Under the pieces are notes generated by a model, which was not told the DNA's origin, did no database searches, and saw only the letters and a list, made by a program, of their open reading frames with translations. The translations under genes and the position numbers were made by a program. 64,000 nucleotides of DNA. It comes from Gnetum montanum. Its lineage: Eukaryota > Streptophyta > Gnetopsida > Gnetales > Gnetaceae. The DNA lies in the NCBI GenBank assembly GCA_015680685.1, contig MNCI01004661.1:1912947-1976946 (forward strand), given 5' to 3'. The number at the start of each line of letters is the position of its first letter. The first letter of the stretch is position 1. This document shows positions 35,330 to 45,863 of this stretch, piece after piece.

Positions 35330-35895
35330 TTTAAAGCCATTTCGGGCTTGGTACATTAGTTTAAAGTCTTGATGGACTGTTGCATCAGTTGTTAAAGAAA
35401 GGATTACCATTTTACGCCATGGTGGGCCAAAGGTAGTAACGTTTTCAAGAAGTTTTAAATGGAACTGGTCATTTCTGACCGTGGCTAGTTTAATGTCATT
35501 GCGGACATTTCATAGTTTAACATCATTTCGGACAGTTCGTAGTTTAACGTCATTTCAGACAATGCGTAGTTTAACATCATTTCGGACAGTTCGTAGTTTA
35601 ACATCACTTCGGACAGTTCATAGTTTAATGACATTTTGGATAGTGCATAGTTTAACGTCATTTCGGACAGTTCGTAGTTTAATGTCATTTCGGACAGTTT
35701 GTAGTTTAACGTCATTTCGAACAGTTCGTAGTTTAACGTCATTTTGGACAATTCGTAGTTTAACATCATTTTGGACAATTCGTAGTTTAACGTCATTTCG
35801 AACAGTTCGTAGTTTAATGTCATTTTAGACAGTTTGTAGTTTAATGTCATTTCGGACAATTTGTAGTTTAATGTCATTTCAGACAGTTCATAGTT
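35330..35895 (-). repeat. Tandem array of a 27-bp unit between protease and pol, element D
   Basis: From 35484 to 35890 there are about fifteen consecutive 27-bp units, TTCGTAGTTTAACGTCATTT plus CGGACAG on the plus strand. Because 27 is a multiple of three and stops are absent, both strands stay open and would give 9-residue repeats (MTLNYKLSE on the minus strand, SLTSFRTVR on the plus). Units from 35330 to 35480 are more divergent. This array stands where A and C have array, ORF-X and array. Confidence 0.93.
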
Positions 35896-35901
35896 TTCGT
35901 T

Positions 35902-38629
35902 CTAGTTGTTGAATTGCCTCTTGATCTTTTGTAACTTAACATGTGGTGCTGGGTGTATGGGTATGATCCTATATTCACCTTTCCCTTCATTGGTGATGTC
36001 AAAGGGTAGTTCTGACCAAGAGATATCAGCAGGAATGGCTCCTATGTTTGTGTCTTCTTGTGTTTCTTCAGTACTAGTTGGGTTGTGAATCAATGTTGGG
36101 TTCACGTTTTGATGTATGTCCATGGTTTCTTGTTTAGGCTTAATAAACTCAATTTCTGACCCTTGATCTACCTCAGGGTATGAGGAAATGATTGATGATG
36201 TCATATCCCCATGTATGATGATCTCACCACCCTCGTAAGGTAGATGTATCTCCTGATGGATTGGTGAAGATACGGCTTTAAGTTGAGCTAGCCAAGGACG
36301 TCCTAGGATCAGATTAAACCCTGGCATTTCATCAACCACTATGAATTCAGCTGATGTAGGGAATTGGTCTCCAGCTATGAAATCTAAGGTAACCATGCCT
36401 TTCACTCCCACACGGGAACCACTGAAGGATCTCAAGAAAGAGGTTGTTGTAGGCTGTATTTGTTCAGTGAGTCCCAATTTTTCAATTATGGAAAAAGGTA
36501 TTACATTTGTTGCTGCACCATCATCTACATGCACCCTACGTATTTTGAAATGATCAACCTGTATTGTTATGAACATAGGGGCTGTGGTGATTTCCCTTGT
36601 TTTCTCATCTAGCTTAATGTCCTTAACATGGAATTCTAAGGATGTGGTCTTCAATTTCTGAAGTTGTGGGGATAATACTGCATAAATGGATGGTTCATCT
36701 GCAGGAAGATCCTCACTAATAGGAATTGAAGTTAGCATCCATACGAGAGCCTCTCGATGTACTGGTGAAGTCATTACTAGGTCATACAAACTTAAAGAAG
36801 TATTCTTTTATTTTAAGGCTTTTGTAACCTGGGTCAATGCATTGGCTAGGTCTTTTCCGTTTGGACATTCTTATCTGTAGAAATTTGGTCCATTTTACCT
36901 AGCATTCGTATTTCTCGTGGAGGGGTTTTTACATTAGTAGCTGAGAATGTTGGGTTTGGGATATGACTTGTACTAGGATCATTAACGGACGAACTCATGG
37001 GAACGGTGCTTAGTGGTGTAGGCTTTGCCAATCCTAATTCATGTCCATGGTTTTTCTCTCCATGCGCTCTCTTTTTTCTTTTTCCAAGCGCTCTCTTATT
37101 AGCCTATCGGTAAGACGTTCTCACAAAGGTTGTTGAGAAGTGGAGGTGGGTTGTGTGCCAGGGTGTTTTGGCACCCGGACCACAAAGGGAATGGAGTGGT
37201 TTTCAGATGGTATGTTTGTCATGGTGGCAATCGAAGGAGGTATGCGGATGATGAATGGTTTTGATGGTGTGGGGGACGTGCGTGTGGTAAAAGGGGTTTG
37301 GGGAGATGTTGGGGTAGGTGTGTTTTCTGAAGGCCTTCAAATCACAAAAGGTCTTCTCGAAATGTCTTGTTTGTTTTCCATATGGATAGTATTAATCACA
37401 TATGGGGAATCATTGTTTTTGGTATTGAGAGGATCCTTGTAGACCCCCATGGATTGGTTTTAAGGCCTTATTGGGTTTGTCTCTTCGAATACTACTTCAC
37501 CCCCATCTATCATGCATTGTATGTCTTGTTTTAATGCAAAGCAGTAATCAGTCCCATGACCACACCATTGATGATATTCACAAAACCTATCCATCCTAAA
37601 GCCTTTTGGGATGGGAGGTTCGTTGGGTGTTGCTAAGGCTAGATTTTTGGCCAATTCGCAAAAGTGATCATGTCTTTGTGAGGCCGCAGGAGACATTTGT
37701 TTGTGTTGAATAAGCCCAGCCTTTAGAAGTTGATCAAATAGTTGTGAAGGCTTCATGGGCAATGGTGTGTATTGAGTAGGGTCTTTTCTTTCAAAGGTAT
37801 GTGCATGACCTATGTTGTTGTTTCTATTTGAGGAACTTTCAGGTGTATGAGTGGGTGATGTTCTTTCATAGTTGTCTGGGATAGTGGGTTGTTTTCCCTC
37901 AGCCACTGCTACTACAATTCTTTTGGGTTTATCTTTCCTTATGTGTTGGCTTCTAAAGGCTAAGTAGGCTGGGTCATTACTTATTTGTGCCGCTTCTTCT
38001 ATCTCTTTGATTTGTATGAATGCTTGGCTCAATGTGCGGGCTTTTAGGTAGTAAAGTTTTGACTTAATAAAGTCATTCACCGCTGATTTGAGGATAGTGA
38101 GTAAATATGTTTTGGGGATAGGTTCATGAAGTTCGTTTAAGGTTGCACTCCACCTTTGGATAAATTTATGTGCTGGCTCTAAAGGTGCTTGTTTAATTTG
38201 AATCAAGCTATCTAATGTGGCTTCAGGTTTCAAATTGTACTTGAAACAGGTGACAAACTGATGCAGCAAATTCTCTAAAGAAGATATGGAGCTACGGGGT
38301 AAAGATCGGTACCAGTCTAAGGCTTTTCCAGTTAAGGACATTGCAAACACTCACAAGATTACATGGGGCCATGCTTGAAGTAAAAGGCTTTCGGTTCTAA
38401 ATGTCACTAGGTGGGCATTTGGGTCCCCTTCTCCATTGTACTTAGTCAGTTGAGGTAATGGACTGGGATAGACGAATAGAGTTGGATTGCAAGCAGTTGT
38501 AGTGTGGGGTGACACAAGCTCAGTGTGATCAACGAGGATGAGGAGACTCAAATCGGCAAGATGGATGAGATTTGATAGGTAGTGAGGTTTTAACCAATAA
38601 TAAGAAAATGGCCCTCCTTCTAGTGTCAA
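35902..38629 (-). pseudogene. gag: gag-protease of element D, N-terminally deleted
   Basis: On the minus strand, capsid begins almost at the primer site: KYNGEGDPNAHLVTF near 38440, a stop at 38351, then a 296-residue open frame (38350-37460) with ALDWYRSLPRSSIS, a FERKDPTQYTPLP segment and the Tat-type knuckle CEYHQWCGHGTDYC near 37570. A frame-disrupted linker (37460-36790) leads to a 295-residue open frame (36789-35902) with the aspartic protease (VDDGAATNVI, NLILGRPWL). No suitable ATG precedes the capsid: A and C have 1.3 kb more at this end, so D lost it. The protease frame stops 7 bases from the tandem array. Confidence 0.92.
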
Positions 38630-38633
38630 ATAC
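38611..38633 (-). promoter_or_regulatory. Primer binding site of D
   Basis: Minus strand, adjacent to the LTR end TACA: GTATTTGACACTAGAAGGAG then GG. It shares the CACTAGAAGGAGGGCC block with A. Confidence 0.65.
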
Positions 38634-40419
38634 TGTACTGACCTAAATCATTGGTGTAAGGCTGGAATGGAAATAGACACCAAAAGATTGTTGGGCAGCC
38701 ACAGCTAACCCTGGCTTTGGTTGAAGGCAAGCTGGAAAAGGGAACGAAGGCAAAGTGCCTTGGATGGTTTGCACGCAAATCAACCAAGGACTTCCCCGAG
38801 CGTAAGCTATGGCTAGCACTGGGGTTATCGTGAACGATGTAAACAGGATGAAAACGGAATGCAAACAACGACACAAAAATGTAAACAGAGCGTATTGAAT
38901 TATAAATAAAGTGCAAACCAAGCTATATTGTAAACAAAGCATAAACCAAAGTAAATAATGTAAATAAGAGGCAATGAACTTTATTGTATTGTTTAATAAA
39001 AATGTATGCACCGGTCGAAGTGTAGCTACACGTGTGGATGGCAAGTTAAGCACTAAGCCCCGAGATGATGTTTGAAGTGACGATGTGATAATTTGATGCG
39101 ATGAATGTGAGAAATGCTTGGATACCAACAGTCAGATGTGCCGAGCGCCCAAGGATTACCAGTTCTGTAATTTCTTAGAATTTCCAATGTCTTTAATTTT
39201 TCCCTCCCATTGTCCCCTGATTTATGTGAATTGACAGGGTATTTATAGGGTTGGGCCGTGCTCCAGCACAGAATTTTAGAATGGAATCAATGGCTAATAG
39301 ATGAGAGGAAAGTGGATTTGGTAACATGTGTCCAATGGATAGTTGTGCTTGGGTTGGATGCGTGCTGGCGAGAGTTGGATGTGTGTCGGATAGTTGTGCA
39401 CGAGTTGGATGTATGTCGGCAAGCTACGTTCTTGACCAAGTACATTGCATTTTACAATTTATGGGTTATTCAAGCCCATGAAAGTACATTTAATTTAAAC
39501 ATGATGACCTAATGTGCCCACATATGTCGATTTACAATGAAATGTACAACAAGAGAAATTTGACCCTCGTTTGTGTGAATCTTCTTTGTTCCTGAGTCTT
39601 TCTGAAATTTTTTGGAATGTTCTGAAAGTTGCTGATGCTGGTAATTCTCTGCCATTTTCTGAAATATTTCTAGAATTTTCTGAAACTTCGATGAATAGTG
39701 TTCGTGTGATGAATAGTGTTTTACGTAGTGAATAGTGTTTTACGCTGATGAATAGTGATTACGCATCCTTACGCTCTGCAGCGTAAAAAAATGTAGCTGC
39801 GGCGTAATCAACTGAAAATACCTCATTTAAGGCCCGAATTTTGATTTTCCAGAAGTTGCTGATGCTGAGGATCTTCTACCATTTTCTGAAACCTTTCTAA
39901 ATTTTTCTGAAACTTCAATGAATAGTATTCATGCGATGAATAGTGTTTTACAAAGTGAATAGTATTCACGCAGTGAATAGTATTTTACACTGTGAATAGT
40001 CTTTACGCATCCTTACACTATGTAGCGTAAGAAAGTGTAGCCACAGCATAATCAACCAAAAACACCTCATTTAAAGCCTGAATTTTGATTTTCTGAAGGC
40101 TGGGAACTACTGGGGACCTTGGCGAAGGTCATGGGGGATCCTTGTGCTTGATTTTGGCCTATTTTGACTCAGTTTTGAGGCCCCAAACATTGGTGACGCT
40201 AATCCTTACACTGTGCAGCGTAAACACAATGCGAGCACATTGTACTTAGCCAAAATTACACTTTTTGACCTTAAAATGGATGATTCTTGATACCGAGACC
40301 TGCCGTCATGATTTGTGGGCACCAGGGGGACCTTGCTTGCTCCATGGTGGGCTGCTTGAAGTCATTTCAGAGGCTCTGAAGTTGTTTGGAAGTGTTGCCA
40401 AAATTTGTGTGGTGTTTCA
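38634..40419 (-). repeat. 5' LTR of element D
   Basis: 1786 bp, same ends as 28422-30211. TATA box at 39240-39247 (minus strand). Palindromes TTACGCT-N4-AGCGTAA at 39769-39786 and near 40011 and 40205. Confidence 0.95.
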
Positions 40420-40424
40420 AAGGT
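40420..40424 (+). repeat. Target site duplication of D, right copy
   Basis: AAGGT after the LTR end TTTCA; identical to 28417-28421. Confidence 0.9.
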
Positions 40425-40455
40425 CACCCTCCAAACATCAACAAAGAGGGGCCAA
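40425..40455 (+). promoter_or_regulatory. End of C 3' noncoding region with polypurine tract
   Basis: CACCCTCCAAACATC resumes the sequence broken at 28421. The tract ACAAAGAGGGGCCAA abuts the LTR start at 40456. Confidence 0.82.
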
Positions 40456-42227
40456 TGAAACACCCTAAATTTTCAGGGCATCCTTAATTCACCGGGCTAT
40501 CACAATTCAGGTAGCGTCATGTCACTTTGGCAAGAAGTGGATGTTTCGAGTTTAGGCTATGCAGTTTGGAAAATTTTCTAGCTGGGTAATTTGTCCAGCT
40601 GACAACCTACTAAAAAACAATGTAGAGAGTTGTCAACGATGCTCAAAATATGCAAAATAGTTTGGCAAGTTTTCTAAGTCAAGGATTTTGCTACACTACG
40701 CCACGCTATATAGCGTAGCAGGCTTCGGGAGATAATTGTTCAAACAGTCGACCGTAAATTGTTGTAAGGTAAGATGCTACACTAGGCCACGCTACGCAGC
40801 ATAGCACAATATAGTGAGAGAAAGACAGGAAGGCTCGGCTTACTTAGTGATTTCAAATGCACTGGGTTAGTGCCTCTAGCCTTTGAAAATAGTTGCTTCA
40901 CTCAACTCCAAGTTCTTTAGCAATGGATCCTTCACTAGAAAGCGGCAAACTTAGCAAAAAGTAGGCCATGTCGGTTGCTACACTATGCTACGTTACGTAG
41001 CATAGCACAGTGTAGCAACTCTACAGGAACAACGAAAGGCATCTCAAAGGGAAGGATTAGCAAGTTCGCAAGATTCACAATGCAAAGGGCAAAGTTCGCA
41101 AACTGTCAATGTTTTTGTGACTAAGGCCAGCTGCTACGCTATGTTACACTACATAGCATAGCGTAGAAAATATGCAACAAACAGTCAGCGTGCTTTAAAG
41201 GTTTTCAACACATGCAACAGGATGCAATGCAAGTTTTTGCTTCAAACTGGTGGCTACACTATGCTATGCTGCATAGCGTAGCATGGCGTAACAAGTTGCC
41301 ACACTATGCCCACATGCTATGCTACAAAGCATAGCATGTCGTAGTAGACAGTTACACCACATCAATGCACTTCACCTAATTGCACCATTGGCACACATCT
41401 TCAAGCTTTGATGGTGCAATTACAGTGTGGCAAGTTCATAATTACAGCATGGCAAGCTCGTCCAACGGACATGCACATCCAATGGTCATCCACGCCCATG
41501 CAGCACAAACAAGTCAACACAGGCCCAGGGCATGTGGTGTCCAAACTACATCTTTTACATGCCCTTGGTCCTATAAATACCCCATTGAGCAATGCTTAGA
41601 AGGATTTTTGGACAGTTTTTCAATCAGTCAGCAAGTTAGTTGGTTGGCTAGTAAATCGGCTAGCAAGCAAGCAAGAAACTTAGCATCACATCCCATACCA
41701 TTGTAAACACCTTGTTGGACACTGTAAATAGTTGGCACTCCCGCTTAGCATTTTTTGTGCTCTTTCTTATTGTTCTCATAGCATTTTTGCATTGTTGGCT
41801 CCTGAATCCACGTTCAAGTATGCAATTTTCTTACTCTAAACATCTTGGTTACTCTTGGGATCCGTACGCCCCTCAGCACCATGCCACCAATTGTATCCAC
41901 CTTGATAGAGTGAAGTCACATTCTTGAAGTGGTGCATTTTTCTAACTGCAATTTACTTTATTTTCTTGCTTATCATTGCATTTTTACATTGTTTTTTGTT
42001 TCTTTTGCATTTAAAGTTATCATTTTATGCTAGATGTCTTGTTTGCAAATTATCCATTTACAAAAGGTTATATTAACACCGACTAAGTTCCTGTCTGATC
42101 GACCAGATCATTTAGGGCACCCTATTTTCATTTATCTAGAACGGCCCTCACATGGATTCGGGGTTAAGACTACCATGACTAATGACCTCTCGGTGTTTTC
42201 CAGCCACTGATGTTTTCAGTCGCAACA
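40456..42227 (+). repeat. 3' LTR of element C
   Basis: 1772 bp, pairs with 11564-13318. Starts TGAAACACC, ends GTCGCAACA. TATA box at 41572-41579. GCTACGC/GCGTAGC palindromes recur at 40690-40720, 40975-41010, 41130-41165 and 41265-41345. The sequence after it (GGGGTGGTAGTC) is element A gag-pro. Confidence 0.92.
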
Positions 42228-45200
42228 GGGGTGGTAGTCACTTGACCCTTTTCAGGGTCATCTTTGATAGCCTTGTCTCAAAATGTTAACTGGGCTAGTC
42301 ATGATTTTTCAACCACAGGAGGAAGCATAACAATGTGTATGTTTTTCTCTTCAACTAGCATGTTTTTGTTGATAGTAATAGATGCTAACATATGATCCAA
42401 GGCCTCACGATGTGCCGTAGAGGTCATTACCAGGTCATACAGCTTAATGTTGTATTCTTTTGCTTTAAAGCTTATTTAACTTGCGAAATTGCATCTAGGA
42501 AATCTTGCCCATTGTCTGGTTGTTTGCTCATCTTTGCTTCTTCTATGCATCCTAGAAGGCGAATCTCCCTAGGAGGAGTGGGTTTAGATTGAATGACAAG
42601 TTTTGTTGGCTCAAAGGGTGGTGGCTGCTTTTGTATGTTGTTACTCATAGCCTTTAATGATGAAGTCATGGGCATAGCCAATAGAGGGATGGGCTTAGGG
42701 GGGCCCAACACAGTGTGCTCTCTAGCTAACTTATCTACCAAATAGTCTTCACGTTTCCTCATATGGGAACATTGTGATGTAGTTCCTATCATTCGACCTT
42801 GGGTTGCAGAGGGAGACATATGCTTGGGCACCTTGATAACAAAAGGTGTCCAAGTTTTTGTGGTAGCAGGTGGCGTAGTTTGAAGCACAAAAGCTATGAC
42901 AGATGTCTACAAAGGGACTTTAATGACAAATGGGGTTTGCAGCCTGGTTGTTGTTGATGCTTGAGGGTTGTAGGGAGGTACACGAACCACAAATGGCTCA
43001 TGTTGTGACTCCATGTTATCATCAATGCCAATGACATTGATAGTGTAACCTACATTGTTAGTGTTCAACAGGTCTTTGTAAACGTACATTGATTAGTTTT
43101 CGGGCCAAATAGGGCTGCTCTCATCAAGGACCAACTTACCTTGATCGATCATTCGTTGAATATCGTCTTTTAGTGCCAAGCAATAATTTGTGTCATGCCC
43201 ACACACTTGATGATAGTCGCAGAAGCGCTCTAGTATAAAGTTCTTAGGTACTAGTGGTTCATTAGGGGTAATCACAGAGGGGTCACAAAGGACTTCACAG
43301 TACCTCTAATGCCATTTAAGAGCCTTTTCTAACATCCATTTATGTTGGATGTGCCTAGCTCCTAGCAATTTTTTTAGAAGCTTAGATGGCTTGATTGGTA
43401 AAGGAGTATACTTTGAATGATCCTTGCGCTCAAAGTTTGGCCTCATCGAAGTTTGGACAATATTCACTAAGGCCCAAGGTTGGCTAGTGCTGCTAGGGTT
43501 GGGTGCTATGTTAGTTGTGGAAATATTTTTAAATGTTTTATTCCTTTTTTTACCCTTGTTGGTTTCATGGGCTACAACAACCATTGTGGTTGTCGTGGTC
43601 TTGCCTCTTTCCTTGTCCTTTTTTGCGTGTGCACTTTTATATGCTACATAGGCTAGATCCCTACTAGCTTCCACTACATCTTGGATACTCTTGGTTTGAG
43701 CAAACGCTTGACTAAGGGAACGCGAAGCCAAGTAGTATAGCTTGAATTTAATGAAATCATTTACTGCACCTTCAAAGATGACCAATAAATGGGCTTCGGT
43801 GATTGGTTCATGAATTTCATTTAGGATAGCACTCCATCATTGTATGAACTTTTACACAGATTCTAGTGGCTCTTGTTTAACGCTCATAAGTTGGTCCAAA
43901 ATGATTTCCAGCTTCAAGTTATACTTAAAGTGAGTCACATATTGACTTAACAGTTCTTCCAATGTTGAGATTAAGGCATGGGGAAGAGTGCAGTACCAGT
44001 CTAAGGCTTTACCCTTTAAGAACATGGCAAATACATAGATGATGGCATGAGGCTATGGCTGTAGTAGTAGGGATTCAGACCTAAACGTAACCAGGTGAGC
44101 ATTTGAGTCATCCTCTTCGTTGTATTTTGTCAACTGGGGTAGTTGCACCCTAAGAGGCAATGTCAACGTAGGAATAGTTGGACTAATTGGGTCATCCTAA
44201 TAGAATTCCATGATCTGGACTATTTCTAAGCCAGCAGCTTTAAGCCATTTAACTTCATCAATAAGGGTTTGGATGAGCTAGAAAGCTTGGTCCATACCTG
44301 GGGGTGTCGCAAGGAGTTGTGGGGTTGCTAAAGCAACCATCATCAGTGGCACTATTGGGGCAGCAACTTGTCACATGGGGGGCACCATTGGGGCCACTCC
44401 TGCAAGTGGTATCACCTAGGCAATCCACCACCTAGTGGGTGATGCTACTAGGGTAGCTACCATTAGTGGCACCATAGGGTTGGTTACCTACTTGATTGGT
44501 GGGATGGCCCATAGCCTTGTGTTTGGTTGCACTACATGCAGAATTTGATATACTTGGAGCTGCACATAGTGTGACATTTAAGATAGTTGGAAAATAGGGA
44601 AAGAAGTCGTTGTTGTCCACCACGTGGTTGAGGTAGGACTTACTACTAGTGGTAGGACGAGTGTAGATAAAGGGATAGAAGCAGAACTTACTTGCAATTG
44701 TGACATAGGCACAGTGTGCACGTACAGCAACGTAGACATCACAGACATTGGGTGCAGTACGTGGATAAACTAGGAAGGAAAGGTAACTGGAAATGAAGTT
44801 GAAGGGCCTACATGCTGATAAGTTGAAAACATGGGATGACTACCCATCACCGAAGAGATTTTAGCCTATGGCAACATCATAGTAGTAACAAAGGAGGTAG
44901 AAGATAGGAGCTATTTTGATCGAAAGATAGAGGTGGAAGGGACAGCCGTGGTGTAGATTGGGCCACCACCTTCAAAGTGGGATTCCAACTTCTCTTACCC
45001 ATCCTGAAATGATTCATCATAGTGGGACACTGTGTCCCATTCTCTTGATCTACTTACTTGCACCAGTTGGTTTAACACCCATTGATACATTTCAATCAGT
45101 GAAATAGTGGCATCAAGAGCAGGAATGAACTCTCTCCCGATCCAATGGATGAACTCAACGTTACGTTTTTCTTTGAATTCCTGGCCATTTAATGGTAGAT

Positions 45201-45396
45201 TCACTTGGGCTCTTGCACACAGAAAATTGTATCACTCTACATCTTGTGCCAAATATTTAAGAGATTTTTATCACAGTCTAAGGGACTGCCACAGTACCCA
45301 CAGTGGGCTAGGTAGTCGCTCAAAATTTTTCATGGGTGGAACAAAGTGGGATACCTCCAAGTTTGAGGTGGGAACCACAGTGGTCACAGGATTCAT
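42228..45396 (-). pseudogene. gag: gag and start of protease of element A, truncated by C
   Basis: Starts at an ATG at 45396 (MNPVTTVVPTSN); the N-terminal half matches C (for example KYLAQDVE..YNFLCARAQVNLPLN against HERYKFLCAK...ENLPLN). Capsid core KYNEEDDSNAHLV near 44130 and ALDWYCTLPHALIS near 44010. The longest open frame, 43785-43306, covers the capsid C-terminal part. The knuckle CDYHQVCGHDTNYC lies near 43205 and is intact in form. The frame ends within protease, right after GQVTTTP, where C was inserted; the expected continuation is missing at the other side of C. Several stops and frameshifts. Confidence 0.88.
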
Positions 45397-45840
45397 TTTT
45401 GGGTACGCTTGGAAGCATTGGAAGCTGGTTTTCTTCACTATTACATCTACTATGCTAAGAAGGATTGCTACGTTGATAGGGTTACTATGCCACATAAGAC
45501 ACAGGCAGTGTAACACAATGGACAGTGTATCACGGTGGATAGTGTAATGTAGTGGACAGCGTAACGCAGTGGAAGGCATAGGAACTACTGTACTAATGGG
45601 GTCACTACACTACATAGGGCATAGGTAGAATAACACAGTAGATAGGAAATGTGGTACAATAGACAGTTTAAGGATTTTGTCCTACATGGTTCCAGAGGAA
45701 CTGTTGTGGCGATCAATTTGCACCACCTAGTGCGTATACAACAATAGGGGTATCATGTCTATGCTAGTTGAGTGCTAGTAGTAGTGTACAGAATGCACGT
45801 AGGACTACCCATGAAGCAAAGAAGGAACACAATGGTTCAG
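45397..45840 (-). other. 5' leader of element A
   Basis: Untranslated region between primer site and gag ATG. On the plus strand it shows short repeats, GTAACACAATGGACAGTGTA and variants (45508-45580). No gene. Confidence 0.65.
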
Positions 45841-45863
45841 GCCCTCCTTCTAGTGCCAAAAAT
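45841..45863 (-). promoter_or_regulatory. Primer binding site of A
   Basis: Minus strand: ATTTTTGGCACTAGAAGGAG then GGC, directly after the LTR end GTAACA. This copy has the TGG expected to pair with a tRNA CCA end and is the best version of the family's site. Confidence 0.68.

Larger units (their letters stand above)
28422..40419 (-). mobile_element. Element D: Tat-like Ty3/gypsy retrotransposon, minus strand, deletion derivative
   Basis: 12 kb with LTRs 28422-30211 and 38634-40419 and a perfect AAGGT target duplication. Internal order on the minus strand: primer site, shortened gag, protease, tandem array, pol, tandem array, 3' noncoding DNA, polypurine tract. It differs from A and C in lacking ORF-X, in lacking about 1.3 kb of the gag N-terminal region, and in missing the integrase core. 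Over 270 bp at one LTR end I count about 17 differences between the LTRs, so it is younger than C, as its position inside C requires. Confidence 0.95.
11564..42227 (+). mobile_element. Element C: Tat-like Ty3/gypsy retrotransposon, plus strand, containing element D
   Basis: LTR, primer site, gag-protease, repeat array, antisense ORF-X, repeat array, pol, repeat array, 3' noncoding region (interrupted by D), polypurine tract, LTR. Without D the element is about 18.7 kb. Both LTRs start TGAAACACC and end ACAACA-type CA. Over the first 190 bp I count about 26 differences between the LTRs, so it is fairly old. It lies in A's protease region; the right flank is GGGGT, and the left target duplication was lost with the left part of C'. 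Confidence 0.88.

Noticed and set aside
35481-35828. Plus-strand open frame of 115 residues with SLTSFRTVR repeats
   Set aside because: It is a by-product of the 27-bp tandem array; the opposite strand is equally open. No start context or neighbour supports translation.
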